Of a stretch of DNA of 64,000 bases, positions 9,020-18,093 are shown one piece after another. Under the pieces are notes generated by a model. It saw only the letters and a list, made by a program, of their open reading frames with translations. It ran no database searches and was not told the DNA's origin. This DNA comes from an uncultured Ruminobacter sp. (GTDB lineage: Bacteria > Pseudomonadota > Gammaproteobacteria > Enterobacterales > Succinivibrionaceae). The position numbers were made by a program, and so were the translations under genes. Position 1 is the stretch's first letter; each line of letters begins with the position of its first letter. The stretch covers positions 24,810 to 88,809 of the forward strand of contig CACWVT010000001.1 in assembly GCA_902764345.1 (NCBI GenBank), written 5' to 3'.

Positions 9020-9634
9020 CTATTCATCAGCCTTACACCTGTTACCGCAAACCGCACACACGTATTTTCTCCCTGTTCTCATTTTTCTGATGACATGCAC
9101 CTCGGATCCGCATACCAGACATTTTCTGTGAATGGGCTGATGCGCCAGATTAAACCTGCATTCAGGATAATTACTGCATCCCCAGAACACCTTGTTGAAC
9201 TTTGTTTTTCTGACCTGAAGCACACCGGAACCGCACTCCGGACAGGGAATCTCCTCTGCCATTTTGTCTTTATATACGTAATGACACTCCGGATAATTGC
9301 TGCAGCTTATGAACTGACCGTATCTGCCGCTTTTAACCGCCATGGGATATCCGCATTCCGGGCATCTGGTATTTTCAAGAACACGCTCCACGGTAACAAC
9401 CTGTTTCACAACAAAAGGAGTCATGTAACGGCATTTTGGGAAACCGGAGCATCCAAGCATCAGACCTCGTCTGGTGGCAATAAGTTTAAGCTCACTGCCG
9501 CATTCAGGACAGATACCATAACTTTCACTGCTATCCTCCCCGGCAACAACCTGTTCATTTTCAGAGGGATTTTCGGGGCTTGTCTGATTATCACCTTTTT
9601 CATCTAAAGGCATATCATCACTAATTCCTAGCAT
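9020..9634 (-). CDS. Topoisomerase-type C4 zinc-finger protein (YrdD-like)
   Basis: A 204-residue protein made of four cysteine-rich fingers after an acidic N-terminal tail. The first three follow the topoisomerase I C-terminal pattern CPECG...CS.(F/Y)P.CR/H (starting near residues 43, 90 and 131). The fourth is a diverged C4 (CLVCGSEV...CAVCGNRC). Such modules bind single-stranded DNA in TopA, and the stand-alone YrdD family has no firm role. The neighbourhood (tsaC-aroE cluster) matches the yrdD locus. AGGATATTAC before the ATG supports the start. Confidence 0.85.
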   Translation of the reverse strand: MLGISDDMPLDEKGDNQTSPENPSENEQVVAGEDSSESYGICPECGSELKLIATRRGLMLGCSGFPKCRYMTPFVVKQVVTVERVLENTRCPECGYPMAVKSGRYGQFISCSNYPECHYVYKDKMAEEIPCPECGSGVLQVRKTKFNKVFWGCSNYPECRFNLAHQPIHRKCLVCGSEVHVIRKMRTGRKYVCAVCGNRCKADE

Positions 9635-9724
9635 GTAATATCCTATAATCAGAGTGTTGCGTCAGCAACAGACTTTACGAATTGTAAACAGGCATCTGAG
9701 TAACGTCTGTTCTTTCTTTAAGAT

Positions 9725-9760
9725 ATGCAAAAAGGACACGCATCAGCGTGTCCTTTTATT
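9725..9760 (-). terminator. Rho-independent terminator after the LysM gene
   Basis: A perfect 12-bp stem, AAAAGGACACGC / GCGTGTCCTTTT (9730-9741 and 9746-9757), has a 4-nt loop. On the minus strand it is followed by a U-run. It lies about 30 bp beyond the LysM gene's stop codon. The A/T flanks could let it work in both directions. Confidence 0.85.
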
Positions 9761-9789
9761 CTACATAAATTTAACTTCTTCGTTAACTC

Positions 9790-10830
9790 TTATGGCTTAA
9801 GAAGAGGGTATCCCTTGAATATGGCATCGGAATTATTCATGATAACCGCAAGAGAAACATTATCGTATGTGCGATATACCATAGCCTGTCCAACTGTATC
9901 ATCTGGCAACACGTTATCCGCAGAAGATACCAGTCTTCTGCCCATACCTGACATGCTTGCGTATGCGGTATCATCGGCGCTGTCACCTACAAGCTTAGCA
10001 CCAGGTCTGCCAATTACGAACACATCACCAACTGACACACCATCCTTACGACCCCTACCAACTATTACGGTGTCATACTGACCAGCAACACTGCTGCTTT
10101 CTTCAGCCAGAGCGATGATTGAGGCATCTACGGTCGCAGCCTTAGGAACGAAGTACAGACTATATCCGTTATCATCGTTCAACGGGAGAACATAGTCACC
10201 ATTAAGCACGGCATCCTTATTCTTAACAAGATAAGCTCTGTTGAACTTGCCATCCTGATTACCACCGACTACAACACCAGCAAAGATGGCATGGTAAGCA
10301 ACCTTCTCACCGTCATCATTAACAAGAGCCTGACCCTTATGATAAACGCCATACTGCTGTCCCTTGTTTAATTTACCGTTAATGTAAACATCCTTGGTTT
10401 CAGCAAAAAGACGACGTTCCTCATTATTACCGGCCACAAATGGCAGTTTGTCAAGTTCTGACTGAGCGTATGGAAGAACCACATCATTTCTTAAGAAAGT
10501 CTTGACAGTTTCGGCATTGATGGTAGGAATAGGACTATCCTTATGGGTAGAAGCTTCACGCTTGATGTATGGCTTGCCATCGATCCAAACCAAGGTAAGA
10601 ACATCACCCGGATAAATCCAATGAGGATCGCTAATCTGAGGATTAACATTCCAAATCTTTGGCCAGTACCATGGTTTTTTCAGGAATTTTCCTGAGATAT
10701 CCCAGAGAGTATCGCCCTTTTGAACTACGTATTTGGTAGGATGATTCTCATTAACTTCCAATGTATCAGCCATAGATGCTGTTGCAAACAGCACTGAGGC
10801 CATAAAAATTCCTAATTTTTTAAGTATCAT
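9790..10830 (-). CDS. Secreted LysM-domain peptidoglycan-binding protein
   Basis: The 346-residue protein has an N-terminal signal peptide (MILKKLGIFMASVLFATASM then A, cleavage near 21-22). One LysM domain follows (about 34-80, starting YVVQKGDTLWDISGKFLKKP and ending YPGDVLTL). The remaining ~260 residues are an uncharacterised, probably beta-rich periplasmic region. LysM modules bind N-acetylglucosamine-containing glycan strands. LysM genes divergent from def are common in gammaproteobacteria, normally beside dprA and smg, which are absent here. AGGGATCAGT precedes the start. Confidence 0.9.
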   Translation of the reverse strand: MILKKLGIFMASVLFATASMADTLEVNENHPTKYVVQKGDTLWDISGKFLKKPWYWPKIWNVNPQISDPHWIYPGDVLTLVWIDGKPYIKREASTHKDSPIPTINAETVKTFLRNDVVLPYAQSELDKLPFVAGNNEERRLFAETKDVYINGKLNKGQQYGVYHKGQALVNDDGEKVAYHAIFAGVVVGGNQDGKFNRAYLVKNKDAVLNGDYVLPLNDDNGYSLYFVPKAATVDASIIALAEESSSVAGQYDTVIVGRGRKDGVSVGDVFVIGRPGAKLVGDSADDTAYASMSGMGRRLVSSADNVLPDDTVGQAMVYRTYDNVSLAVIMNNSDAIFKGYPLLKP

Positions 10831-11367
10831 ACTGATCCCTGCTACTTTTATTCAGTCCATGCCGTACAAACAATCAATACTTCGCTTGTACGAATTTTTC
10901 TTCAGTCATTCGCATCCCAGCATGAATTCCGTCAATGTCAGCATCAACCAATCTTGCAAGATCACCAAAATGACTCTAATTTAATCATAGTATCTAATAG
11001 ATTAAATTCATAATGTTTAAGTCGCAATAAATACTACTTTTTTTTAAATTATCGATCACAGTTTAGAATTAAAATACAATTTTATATGCATTTTTTGCAT
11101 TATATGAGTATCACACGGAGCATGAAAATTTATGATTAAGTTTCGCTAATACGGCATTATGAACCGCAAAAACATGTCTGACTCTCAAAATGTCACTAAA
11201 ACAGCAGTATCTGACACACCCTAAAATCCATCGTACACTCTATAACATCATCTATATGCTATAATGAATTTGATAGTCGTTCTGTACGGCAACAGACTTA
11301 ATAAACACGTAGCAGAACACTGTTCATATTTTCCAGAATCAGACATTAACAAGGATTCCTTCCATTC
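10831..11367. other. 537-bp divergent intergenic region LysM gene / def
   Basis: AT-rich, with no coding frame I trust. It contains the def promoter (11257-11265) and presumably the LysM-gene promoter. It also holds a 12-bp palindrome ATCTTGCAAGAT (10951-10962), for which I cannot name a binder. Nothing else is recognisable. Confidence 0.5.
11257..11265 (+). promoter_or_regulatory. Extended -10 promoter for the def operon
   Basis: TGCTATAAT is a perfect extended -10 (TGn then TATAAT at 11260-11265), about 100 bp upstream of def. No good -35 is present at 17 bp, which extended -10 promoters tolerate. It would drive def-fmt-rsmB and possibly trkA-trkH. Confidence 0.6.
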
Positions 11368-11898
11368 ATGGCTATTTTAGAACTGCTTTACTATCCTGAT
11401 GAAAAGCTCCATCAGGTTTCCGCCCCAGTAACCGAATTTAACGATGAACTCAAACAGCTTGTTTCTGACATGTTTGAAACAATGTACGCAGATGAAGGCA
11501 TCGGTCTGGCGGCCCCACAAATAAATGTATTTAAGAAAATTGTGGTAATTGACGTTGTAAATGAAAAAAAGCCTGAAGATCAGCTGGTCCTGATAAATCC
11601 GGAATTCACACATAAAGAGGGTTCCACCGGAATAGATGAAGGCTGTCTGTCTGTGCCGGGACTCCGGGGAAAAGTTGAAAGAGCGGAAAAAGTCACCGTA
11701 AAGGCACAGAATCTAAACGGTGAATTCTTTGAGCTGAATGCCGACGGTCTTCTAGCCATCTGTCTTCAGCATGAAATCGATCACCTGAACGGAAAACTCT
11801 TCATCGATTACCTGTCCCCTCTCAAGAGAAACATGTATCGTTCAAAGGCTAAAGCTCTTGCAAAAGAAAGGGAAAGACAGAAAAAACATCAGGATTGA
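11368..11898 (+). CDS. def: Peptide deformylase
   Basis: Metalloenzyme that removes the N-formyl group from nascent proteins. All three family motifs are present in the 176 residues: GLAAPQ (46-51), EGCLS (91-95, metal ligand C93) and HEIDH (135-139, two histidine ligands and the catalytic glutamate). It is followed by fmt, the usual def-fmt pair in which formylation and deformylation are co-expressed. Confidence 0.97.
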   Translation: MAILELLYYPDEKLHQVSAPVTEFNDELKQLVSDMFETMYADEGIGLAAPQINVFKKIVVIDVVNEKKPEDQLVLINPEFTHKEGSTGIDEGCLSVPGLRGKVERAEKVTVKAQNLNGEFFELNADGLLAICLQHEIDHLNGKLFIDYLSPLKRNMYRSKAKALAKERERQKKHQD

Positions 11899-11985
11899 TT
11901 TTAACAACCGTGCCTCCTTAACACATAGAGAGGCACAATGCAGTTACATACACTCAAGAATAATGCCAGACGGGGTTATCCACAC

Positions 11986-12927
11986 ATGAAAATTATATTC
12001 GCCGGCACTCCGGATTTCGCCGCAGTACACCTGCAGAAACTCATAGATTCCAAAGCTGACATCTGTGCTGTTCTGACACAGCCGGATCGCCCAAAAGGGA
12101 GAGGTCATCATCTGGCTCCGTCACCGGTAAAGGAAGTTGCACTTCAGGCCGGAATTCCGGTTTACCAGCCTGAAAAACTGCGCAATAACGATGAAGCCAT
12201 CCAAACGATTAGGGAGCTTAATGCCGATCTGATGATCGTTGTGGCATACGGTCTGATTCTGCCTGATGAAGTAATTTTTGCTCCTCGCCTCGGTTCCATA
12301 AACGTTCACGGCTCTATACTGCCGCGCTGGCGCGGGGCTGCTCCAATACAGCGTTCACTCTGGGCGGGAGATGCCGAAGCTGGTGTAACCATCATGAAGG
12401 TTGCTCCGGAACTTGATTCAGGAGATATCATAAGAATTGCCTCTGTTCCCATAACCGGTGAGGACACTTCTCTGTCACTTTATGAAAAGCTGGCCGAACT
12501 TGGGGCTGCAACCATATGTGAAATGATGCCAAACATTGAGGAACTGCTTGGACAGTCAATTCCTCAGGATCCGGCATTGGTTACTTATGCCAAAAAGCTC
12601 ACAAAGGAAGAAGCCGTCCTTGATTTCAGTCTTGACGCAGAAACCCTTGAGAGATATGTCAGAACTTACATTCCATGGCCTCTTGCATGCTTCACTCTCG
12701 ACGGAAATACAATAAAGGTACACAAGGCCGCGGTTCTGCGTGAGAAAACAGAAAGAGCTCCGGGAGAAATTGTCAAAGCCGGACGTGACGGTTTAGACAT
12801 AGCCACTGCTAATGGAATTCTGCGAATCACTGAACTGCAGCTTCCTAACAAAAAAGCGATGCCTTTTGCAGACGTATTCAACTCAAAGAAGGAAATGTTC
12901 AGCACAGGCAGGATGGTTAATTCATGA
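11986..12927 (+). CDS. fmt: Methionyl-tRNA formyltransferase
   Basis: Formylates initiator Met-tRNA using 10-formyl-tetrahydrofolate. From the ATG at 11986 the protein is 313 residues (E. coli 315) and starts MKIIFAGTPDFAAVHL. The open frame also has an ATG at 11938 with AGAGG nearby, which would add 16 residues unusual for the family. Motifs include QPDRPKGRG, the catalytic NVHGSILPRWRGAAPIQ and the C-terminal RNA-binding domain. It overlaps rsmB by 4 bp (ATGA). A DnaA-box-like TTATCCACA lies at 11976-11984, just before the chosen start. Confidence 0.95.
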   Translation: MKIIFAGTPDFAAVHLQKLIDSKADICAVLTQPDRPKGRGHHLAPSPVKEVALQAGIPVYQPEKLRNNDEAIQTIRELNADLMIVVAYGLILPDEVIFAPRLGSINVHGSILPRWRGAAPIQRSLWAGDAEAGVTIMKVAPELDSGDIIRIASVPITGEDTSLSLYEKLAELGAATICEMMPNIEELLGQSIPQDPALVTYAKKLTKEEAVLDFSLDAETLERYVRTYIPWPLACFTLDGNTIKVHKAAVLREKTERAPGEIVKAGRDGLDIATANGILRITELQLPNKKAMPFADVFNSKKEMFSTGRMVNS

Positions 12928-14234
12928 TTAGTTCCAAGAACCCGAGAACTCTGGCGGCAGAAATAATCACAGAAGCACTTCATGACGGTCAGCCTCTGAT
13001 GGCCACGGTCAGGAAGAAAGCCAAAGCCATGTCTTCACAGGACGCATCTTTTCTTAAAGAGCTGGTTAACGGCATCCTCCGTCACAAACTGTATCTGGAA
13101 GGTATTCTTGACGCCCTCGTTGAAAAACCTTTTAAGGCCAAAAACATCAGGGTCAAATATGCCATTATGGCAGGACTCTACCAACTGGCATTTTTGAATA
13201 CCCCTCATCATGCCGCCGTAAACGAAACAGTAAAAGCTGTCGGAGAGTTAGGTTTTGACACACTCAAAGGACTGACAAATGCAGTAATGCACGGCTACCT
13301 CAGAAAAAAAGAAGAGCTTGAACAGAAGCTTTATAAATCATATGAAACCAGATACTCATTCCCCCAGTGGCTGATTACCGACATTAAAGCAGCGTATGGC
13401 AAGTCCCTTGGCATGGTTCTGGAAAATCTTAACCGCCATCCTCCGCTGACAGTAAGAGTTAACACAGCAAAATGTCCTATGGACGAATACATAAAGCTGC
13501 TGGCTGATAATGGTCTTACCGGGACACCTGTACCAACGGTACCGTGTGCACTGGTTATTACTCCTCCAGTCAATACCGAAAAGCTCCCTCTTTTTGACAG
13601 CGGAGCTGTTTTCATTCAGGATGCGGCGGCACAACAGGCCGCAATCTTTCTAAACCCCCAGCCAGGCGACATCATTCTGGATGCATGCGCCGCTCCGGGC
13701 GGTAAGACAACCCATATTCTTGAATTATGTCCGGAAGTAAAAGACCTGGTGGCCATGGATCTTGACGAAGGCAGACTGATGAGGGTTAAGGAAAATCTTC
13801 AGCGGCTCCGTCTCAAAGCCAAAGTTATTTCAGCAGACGCATCATCAAGGGATCATTCATGGAGTCCATATTCCGAATATGACAGAATACTTCTTGATGC
13901 TCCATGCTCGGCAACAGGTGTCATAAGACGTCATCCAGACATAAAATGGCTGAGGACTCCTGACGAAATTAAGAGTATTGTAAAACTTCAGCGACAAATA
14001 TTGGAAAATATGTGGCAAATGCTGAAACCTGATGGCATTATGCTCTATGCAACATGTTCAATCGAACCTGTGGAAAACACCCTCCAGATAAAAAACTTCC
14101 TTTCTGAACACAGTGATGCGGAACTTATACCGCTCACTGAAGGAGAAACGGCAGAAAATCCCGGACTGCAAATTCTTCCGGGACTGAATGACATGGATGG
14201 TTTCTACTACGCAAAAATGAAAAAGAATTGCTGA
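12924..14234 (+). CDS. rsmB: 16S rRNA (cytosine(967)-C5)-methyltransferase RsmB
   Basis: SAM-dependent methyltransferase for C967 of 16S rRNA (Sun/Fmu). The 436 residues comprise an N-terminal NusB-like RNA-binding domain (about 1-140) and a C-terminal Rossmann methyltransferase domain. Visible motifs are DACAAPGGKTTH, DAPCSATGVIRRHPDIKW with the PC cysteine, and LYATCS with the nucleophilic cysteine. It is translationally coupled to fmt through an ATGA overlap and is followed by trkA 30 bp later. Confidence 0.96.
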   Translation: MISSKNPRTLAAEIITEALHDGQPLMATVRKKAKAMSSQDASFLKELVNGILRHKLYLEGILDALVEKPFKAKNIRVKYAIMAGLYQLAFLNTPHHAAVNETVKAVGELGFDTLKGLTNAVMHGYLRKKEELEQKLYKSYETRYSFPQWLITDIKAAYGKSLGMVLENLNRHPPLTVRVNTAKCPMDEYIKLLADNGLTGTPVPTVPCALVITPPVNTEKLPLFDSGAVFIQDAAAQQAAIFLNPQPGDIILDACAAPGGKTTHILELCPEVKDLVAMDLDEGRLMRVKENLQRLRLKAKVISADASSRDHSWSPYSEYDRILLDAPCSATGVIRRHPDIKWLRTPDEIKSIVKLQRQILENMWQMLKPDGIMLYATCSIEPVENTLQIKNFLSEHSDAELIPLTEGETAENPGLQILPGLNDMDGFYYAKMKKNC

Positions 14235-14264
14235 TTCATTAAATAATCACACCGGAGTACAGCC

Positions 14265-15671
14265 ATGAAAATCATTATTTTAGGTGCCGGACAGGTTGGA
14301 TCCGGGCTAGTGGAATACTTGGTTAATGAAAATAATGAAATAACTTTAGTAGATGAAAACTACGAAAAACTTCAGGCAATAAAAAACAGATTTGACATAA
14401 AAGTAGTGCAGGGATATGCATCATACCCTGCCACGCTGAGAAATTCTGACGCCGATAATGCGGATCTTCTGGTAGCAGTTACCGATTCAGATGAAATAAA
14501 CATGCTGGCCTGCCAGCTTGGTTACTCCCTTTTCAAAATTCCGCAAAAAATAGCCAGAATACTTAATCATGACTACGTAGCGGAAAAAGATCTGCTGTTT
14601 AATGATAATGCCATTCCTGTAGATAACATTATTGCACCGGAAAATCTGGTCATGCAGGAAATCGTAAAGCTTATCGAGTATCCCGGTGTAACACAGCTTG
14701 CGGAGTTTGCAGGAGGACGACTCTGCATGACTTCCGTCAAGGCATATTATGGAGGAGCCATTGTGGGTTCACCACTTGGTAACCTGTCAAAATATACCAA
14801 TAATGCCATTGTCAAGGTTGTGGCAATCTATCGTCAGGACAAACTTATCAACATCAACGAGAATACCGTCATCGAAGCAGGTGATGAAGTTTTCTTCATT
14901 GCAGCCAAGGGCCATGTACGACTCATGACCTCAACACTGCAGAAGCTTGAACCTCCATACAGACGCATCATGATTGTTGGGGGAGGTAACATTGCCAGAA
15001 ATCTGGCTCTTAACATCTGTAGCAAATACAGTGTAAAACTGATAGAAACAAATTCAAAAAACGCTTCCGTTCTGGCTGATGAATTTGATAAAACCTCAGT
15101 GGAGGTATTCTGTTCTGATCCTTCAGATCAGAACTTCCTTACGGAAGAACACGTAGACATGATGGATCTTGTTATCTCGGTAACCGATAATGACGAAACA
15201 AACATTATGTCAGCCCTTCTTGCAAAGAAACAGGGAGCCAAAAAAGCGATAGTACTCATCCAAAAGTACGCCTATATCAATCTGCTGTCAAACAATGCCA
15301 TAGACATTTACATTTCTCCTGGCGATGCCACCATTTCAGCACTTCTTACAAATATCCGCCGCAACGGAATAACAAACGTAAAGACGCTGAAACACAGACT
15401 TGCAGAAGGTCTCGAAATAAAACTAACTGGCGATTACAATCACAGCAATGTAATAGGCAGATACGTAAAGGACATCAAGTTGCCTCTCGGCATATCCATA
15501 TGTGCCATAGCTCGAGGTGACGAGATGCTTATTCCAGATGATAAAACAATATTTCAGAATAATGACACCGTGGTATTTTTTGTATCTGAAAAGAAAAACA
15601 TTCGCGATCTCATTAAGCTGACATCGCCGAAGGCTACTTTCTTTTCCAGCAGGACATCAAAGAGCAATTAA
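14265..15671 (+). CDS. trkA: Trk potassium uptake regulatory protein TrkA
   Basis: Peripheral NAD-binding subunit that gates the TrkH potassium channel. The 468 residues form two RCK units. The first begins MKIIILGAGQVGSGL (Rossmann GxGxxG). The second has its dinucleotide loop in IMIVGGGNIARNLA, around residues 236-250. A TrkA-C domain follows each Rossmann domain. GGAGTACAGCC precedes the ATG. trkH starts about 20 bp downstream, so gate and channel are co-transcribed. Confidence 0.96.
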   Translation: MKIIILGAGQVGSGLVEYLVNENNEITLVDENYEKLQAIKNRFDIKVVQGYASYPATLRNSDADNADLLVAVTDSDEINMLACQLGYSLFKIPQKIARILNHDYVAEKDLLFNDNAIPVDNIIAPENLVMQEIVKLIEYPGVTQLAEFAGGRLCMTSVKAYYGGAIVGSPLGNLSKYTNNAIVKVVAIYRQDKLININENTVIEAGDEVFFIAAKGHVRLMTSTLQKLEPPYRRIMIVGGGNIARNLALNICSKYSVKLIETNSKNASVLADEFDKTSVEVFCSDPSDQNFLTEEHVDMMDLVISVTDNDETNIMSALLAKKQGAKKAIVLIQKYAYINLLSNNAIDIYISPGDATISALLTNIRRNGITNVKTLKHRLAEGLEIKLTGDYNHSNVIGRYVKDIKLPLGISICAIARGDEMLIPDDKTIFQNNDTVVFFVSEKKNIRDLIKLTSPKATFFSSRTSKSN

Positions 15672-15692
15672 TACTATTAAGGACGGATGAAA

Positions 15693-17138
15693 ATGATTAA
15701 CTACCGCATAATCCTTTCATTTTTAGGCAGCACCATGATTCTGCTGTCGACCGTCATGCTCATACCACTGATGTATGCCTTCATCACTGTATCCCGAGGC
15801 AGTGCGGAATTTCTGGCAAGCATGACCATAACCATGCTGTCAGGACTTCTTATAAAAAACCTCACCAAAAACCACAGCACCAATATGACAATTAAAGACA
15901 TGTTTCTCTTTACATCTCTGCTGTGGATTACAATTGTCATATTCGCAGCGATCCCGATTCACCTTATAATGAGGACTGATCTCCTTTCCTCATGTATCGA
16001 AACTGCAGCCGCAGTCTCCACTTCAGGTAATACCGTTATCGGCAACGTCGATCTGATACCCGGTTCCATACTCATATGGCGTTCCATTCTGCAATATCTC
16101 GGAGGAATCGGGTTCATAGCTGTGGGTATTGCCATTCTTCCAAATCTGAACGTTGGTGGTATGAAGCTGTTCAGTACCGAAAGCTCCAAGGAATCCACTG
16201 ACAAGGTCATGCCAAAATCCAAAACCCTGGCCTCGGGCATGTTGCTTACCTATCTGGGACTCACTGCTCTTGCCTACATAGTTTATTATCTGCTTGGTAT
16301 GTCATCATTTGATGCATTCAATCACGCTCTTACATCCCTATCCACCGGAGGCATGAGTACTCACCAGAGCTCCATGAACTATTTTCCTGATACGATCCAC
16401 TGGGCCGTAATAATATTCATGTTTCTGGGTGCCCTGCCGTTCCCTTTGGTATTCCTTGCGGTTCACGGCCATATCAAAGAACTTCTGAAAGATGATCAGG
16501 TAAAAGGTTTTATCGCCATAATAATAGTGGTATCTTTGGTGACCGCCGCCAGTCTGGTTTTCTCTGAAGATTACTCCATAGCCGATGCTGTCAGAATCAG
16601 TCTGTTCAACACAGTCAGCGTAATCTCAACAACCGGATATTCCCTTGAAGATTACAGTAACTATAACGACTTCATCACCATGCTGTTCTTTTTCCTGATT
16701 CCTATTGGAGCATGCTCAAGTTCAACATCAGGAGGACTCAAGATATTCCGACTTCAAATAGGCTTCATACTGTTTAAAAGACAGATAAAACAGCTGATGC
16801 ACCCTGCTGCCATTTTCCCGCAGAAATACAACAGTCAACCGGTAAATGATGTCATTATTCGTTCAATCATTACATTCTTCTGTGCATACTTTATAGTTGT
16901 ATTTTTCAGCTCACTGCTCTTATGTCTCAGTGGTTTTGGCATGCTTGACGCACTATCTGCAACCATGGCCTGCATGTCTAATTTGGGAATAGGACTTGGA
17001 CCAAACGTCGGTCCTAACGGAGATTTCAGTATTCTGACCAATTGGCAAAAGATTATTTTGTGCTTTGACATGATCACCGGCAGACTTGAAGTATTAACAA
17101 TACTGATCTGCTTCCATCCCGGATTCTGGAAGGTATAA
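15693..17138 (+). CDS. trkH: Trk potassium uptake channel subunit TrkH
   Basis: Inner-membrane K+ channel/transporter of the SKT superfamily, 481 residues from the ATG at 15693. The alternative ATG at 15687 is only 3 bp from AAGGA, while 15693 has a 9-bp spacing. Four pore-loop repeats with the selectivity-filter glycine are visible: AAAVSTSGNTV, TSLSTGGMST, TVSVISTTGYS and ACMSNLGIGLGPNVGP. The C-terminus TGRLEVLTILICFHPGFWKV is typical. The last 45 bp overlap the 3' end of convergent rluA. Confidence 0.95.
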   Translation: MINYRIILSFLGSTMILLSTVMLIPLMYAFITVSRGSAEFLASMTITMLSGLLIKNLTKNHSTNMTIKDMFLFTSLLWITIVIFAAIPIHLIMRTDLLSSCIETAAAVSTSGNTVIGNVDLIPGSILIWRSILQYLGGIGFIAVGIAILPNLNVGGMKLFSTESSKESTDKVMPKSKTLASGMLLTYLGLTALAYIVYYLLGMSSFDAFNHALTSLSTGGMSTHQSSMNYFPDTIHWAVIIFMFLGALPFPLVFLAVHGHIKELLKDDQVKGFIAIIIVVSLVTAASLVFSEDYSIADAVRISLFNTVSVISTTGYSLEDYSNYNDFITMLFFFLIPIGACSSSTSGGLKIFRLQIGFILFKRQIKQLMHPAAIFPQKYNSQPVNDVIIRSIITFFCAYFIVVFFSSLLLCLSGFGMLDALSATMACMSNLGIGLGPNVGPNGDFSILTNWQKIILCFDMITGRLEVLTILICFHPGFWKV

Positions 17139-17840
17139 CCTCAAGTCTATACCTGTACCTTCCAAAAAGTCAGCAGGTGCGTACAATGCCATTTTTCTGC
17201 CGTCTTTAGGATGATAAAACGAAAGATAGCACGAATGAAGCTCCAGTCTGGCCGTGCATTCATCGTCAGCATTGCCGTAAAGTCTGTCATTGCAGATAGG
17301 ATACCCGAAAGTCTGAAGATGAAGCCTCAACTGATGCGTTCTACCGGTGTGAGGTTCAAGCATAACCACCGTAATTTTTCGTGCGATATCGCGGTGAATA
17401 ACCCTAAAAAAAGTTAATGCCTTTCGACCTTCGGCATAGTCGACCCTGTGAATGGGGGCGCTTGTGAGAGCAGCCTGAGTCCAGTCACGACTCATAGGAT
17501 ACGCCAAAGCACCACTGTTCTCCTTGATTATCCCTTCACACACTGCAACATACCTTTTTCGTGGAATGCGATTCCTAAACTGTTCACTCAAAACTGCATT
17601 TGCGCTTTTATTTCTGGAAAACAGGATTATTCCTGAAGTTGAAGTATCAAGACGATGAACAGGATTTACTCCGGGATACATTTCACGAAGTCTCAGAGTG
17701 AGAGAGTCGTCAGAATGCTTTCCGGGAACGGTTAAAAGACCAGACGGCTTGTCTGCGACAAGAATATCTTCATCGACGTATATTATCTTTGGCGGAGTAT
17801 CCGGAGGATTGTACGTATAATGCTGCTTCCCGGTAATCAT
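17094..17840 (-). CDS. rluA: Dual-specificity pseudouridine synthase RluA
   Basis: Isomerises U746 in 23S rRNA and U32 in several tRNAs. From the ATG at 17840 (AGGA 5 bp upstream) it has 248 residues. The catalytic motif is HRLDTSTSGIILF. Other matches are DKPSGLLTVPGK near the N-terminus, RKRYVAVCEG, PHTGRTHQLRLH and a C-terminal APADF, all fitting RluA better than RluC or RluD. There is no S4 domain. Its last 45 bp overlap the end of trkH on the opposite strand. Confidence 0.92.
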   Translation of the reverse strand: MITGKQHYTYNPPDTPPKIIYVDEDILVADKPSGLLTVPGKHSDDSLTLRLREMYPGVNPVHRLDTSTSGIILFSRNKSANAVLSEQFRNRIPRKRYVAVCEGIIKENSGALAYPMSRDWTQAALTSAPIHRVDYAEGRKALTFFRVIHRDIARKITVVMLEPHTGRTHQLRLHLQTFGYPICNDRLYGNADDECTARLELHSCYLSFYHPKDGRKMALYAPADFLEGTGIDLRLYLPESGMEADQYC

Positions 17841-18030
17841 CATGTTCCTTTCTATGATAAAAAGCACAACAATAATCGACCTGTATCAGATCGTTACTGA
17901 TAGCTACTGTAATAATCAAATACCATATAATCATCCACCACATTAAGGATGAACAATAACATGTATGTTAATAAAACACACAACTTTCGGCAATGGCTAT
18001 ACTGAAAAACATTTCTCTGTTGTCCAAATA

Positions 18031-18058
18031 GAAAAGACCTGCTTTTGCAGGTCTTTTC
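18031..18058 (-). terminator. Rho-independent terminator of the pot operon
   Basis: A 12-bp perfect stem, GAAAAGACCTGC / GCAGGTCTTTTC, has a TTTT loop. It lies about 35 bp beyond the potC stop on the minus strand, and the stem's own distal arm supplies the U-run. It could also act in the plus direction. Confidence 0.85.
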
Positions 18059-18093
18059 TTCTTCCGTAAAATGTAATCTTCTTACACGGATAC

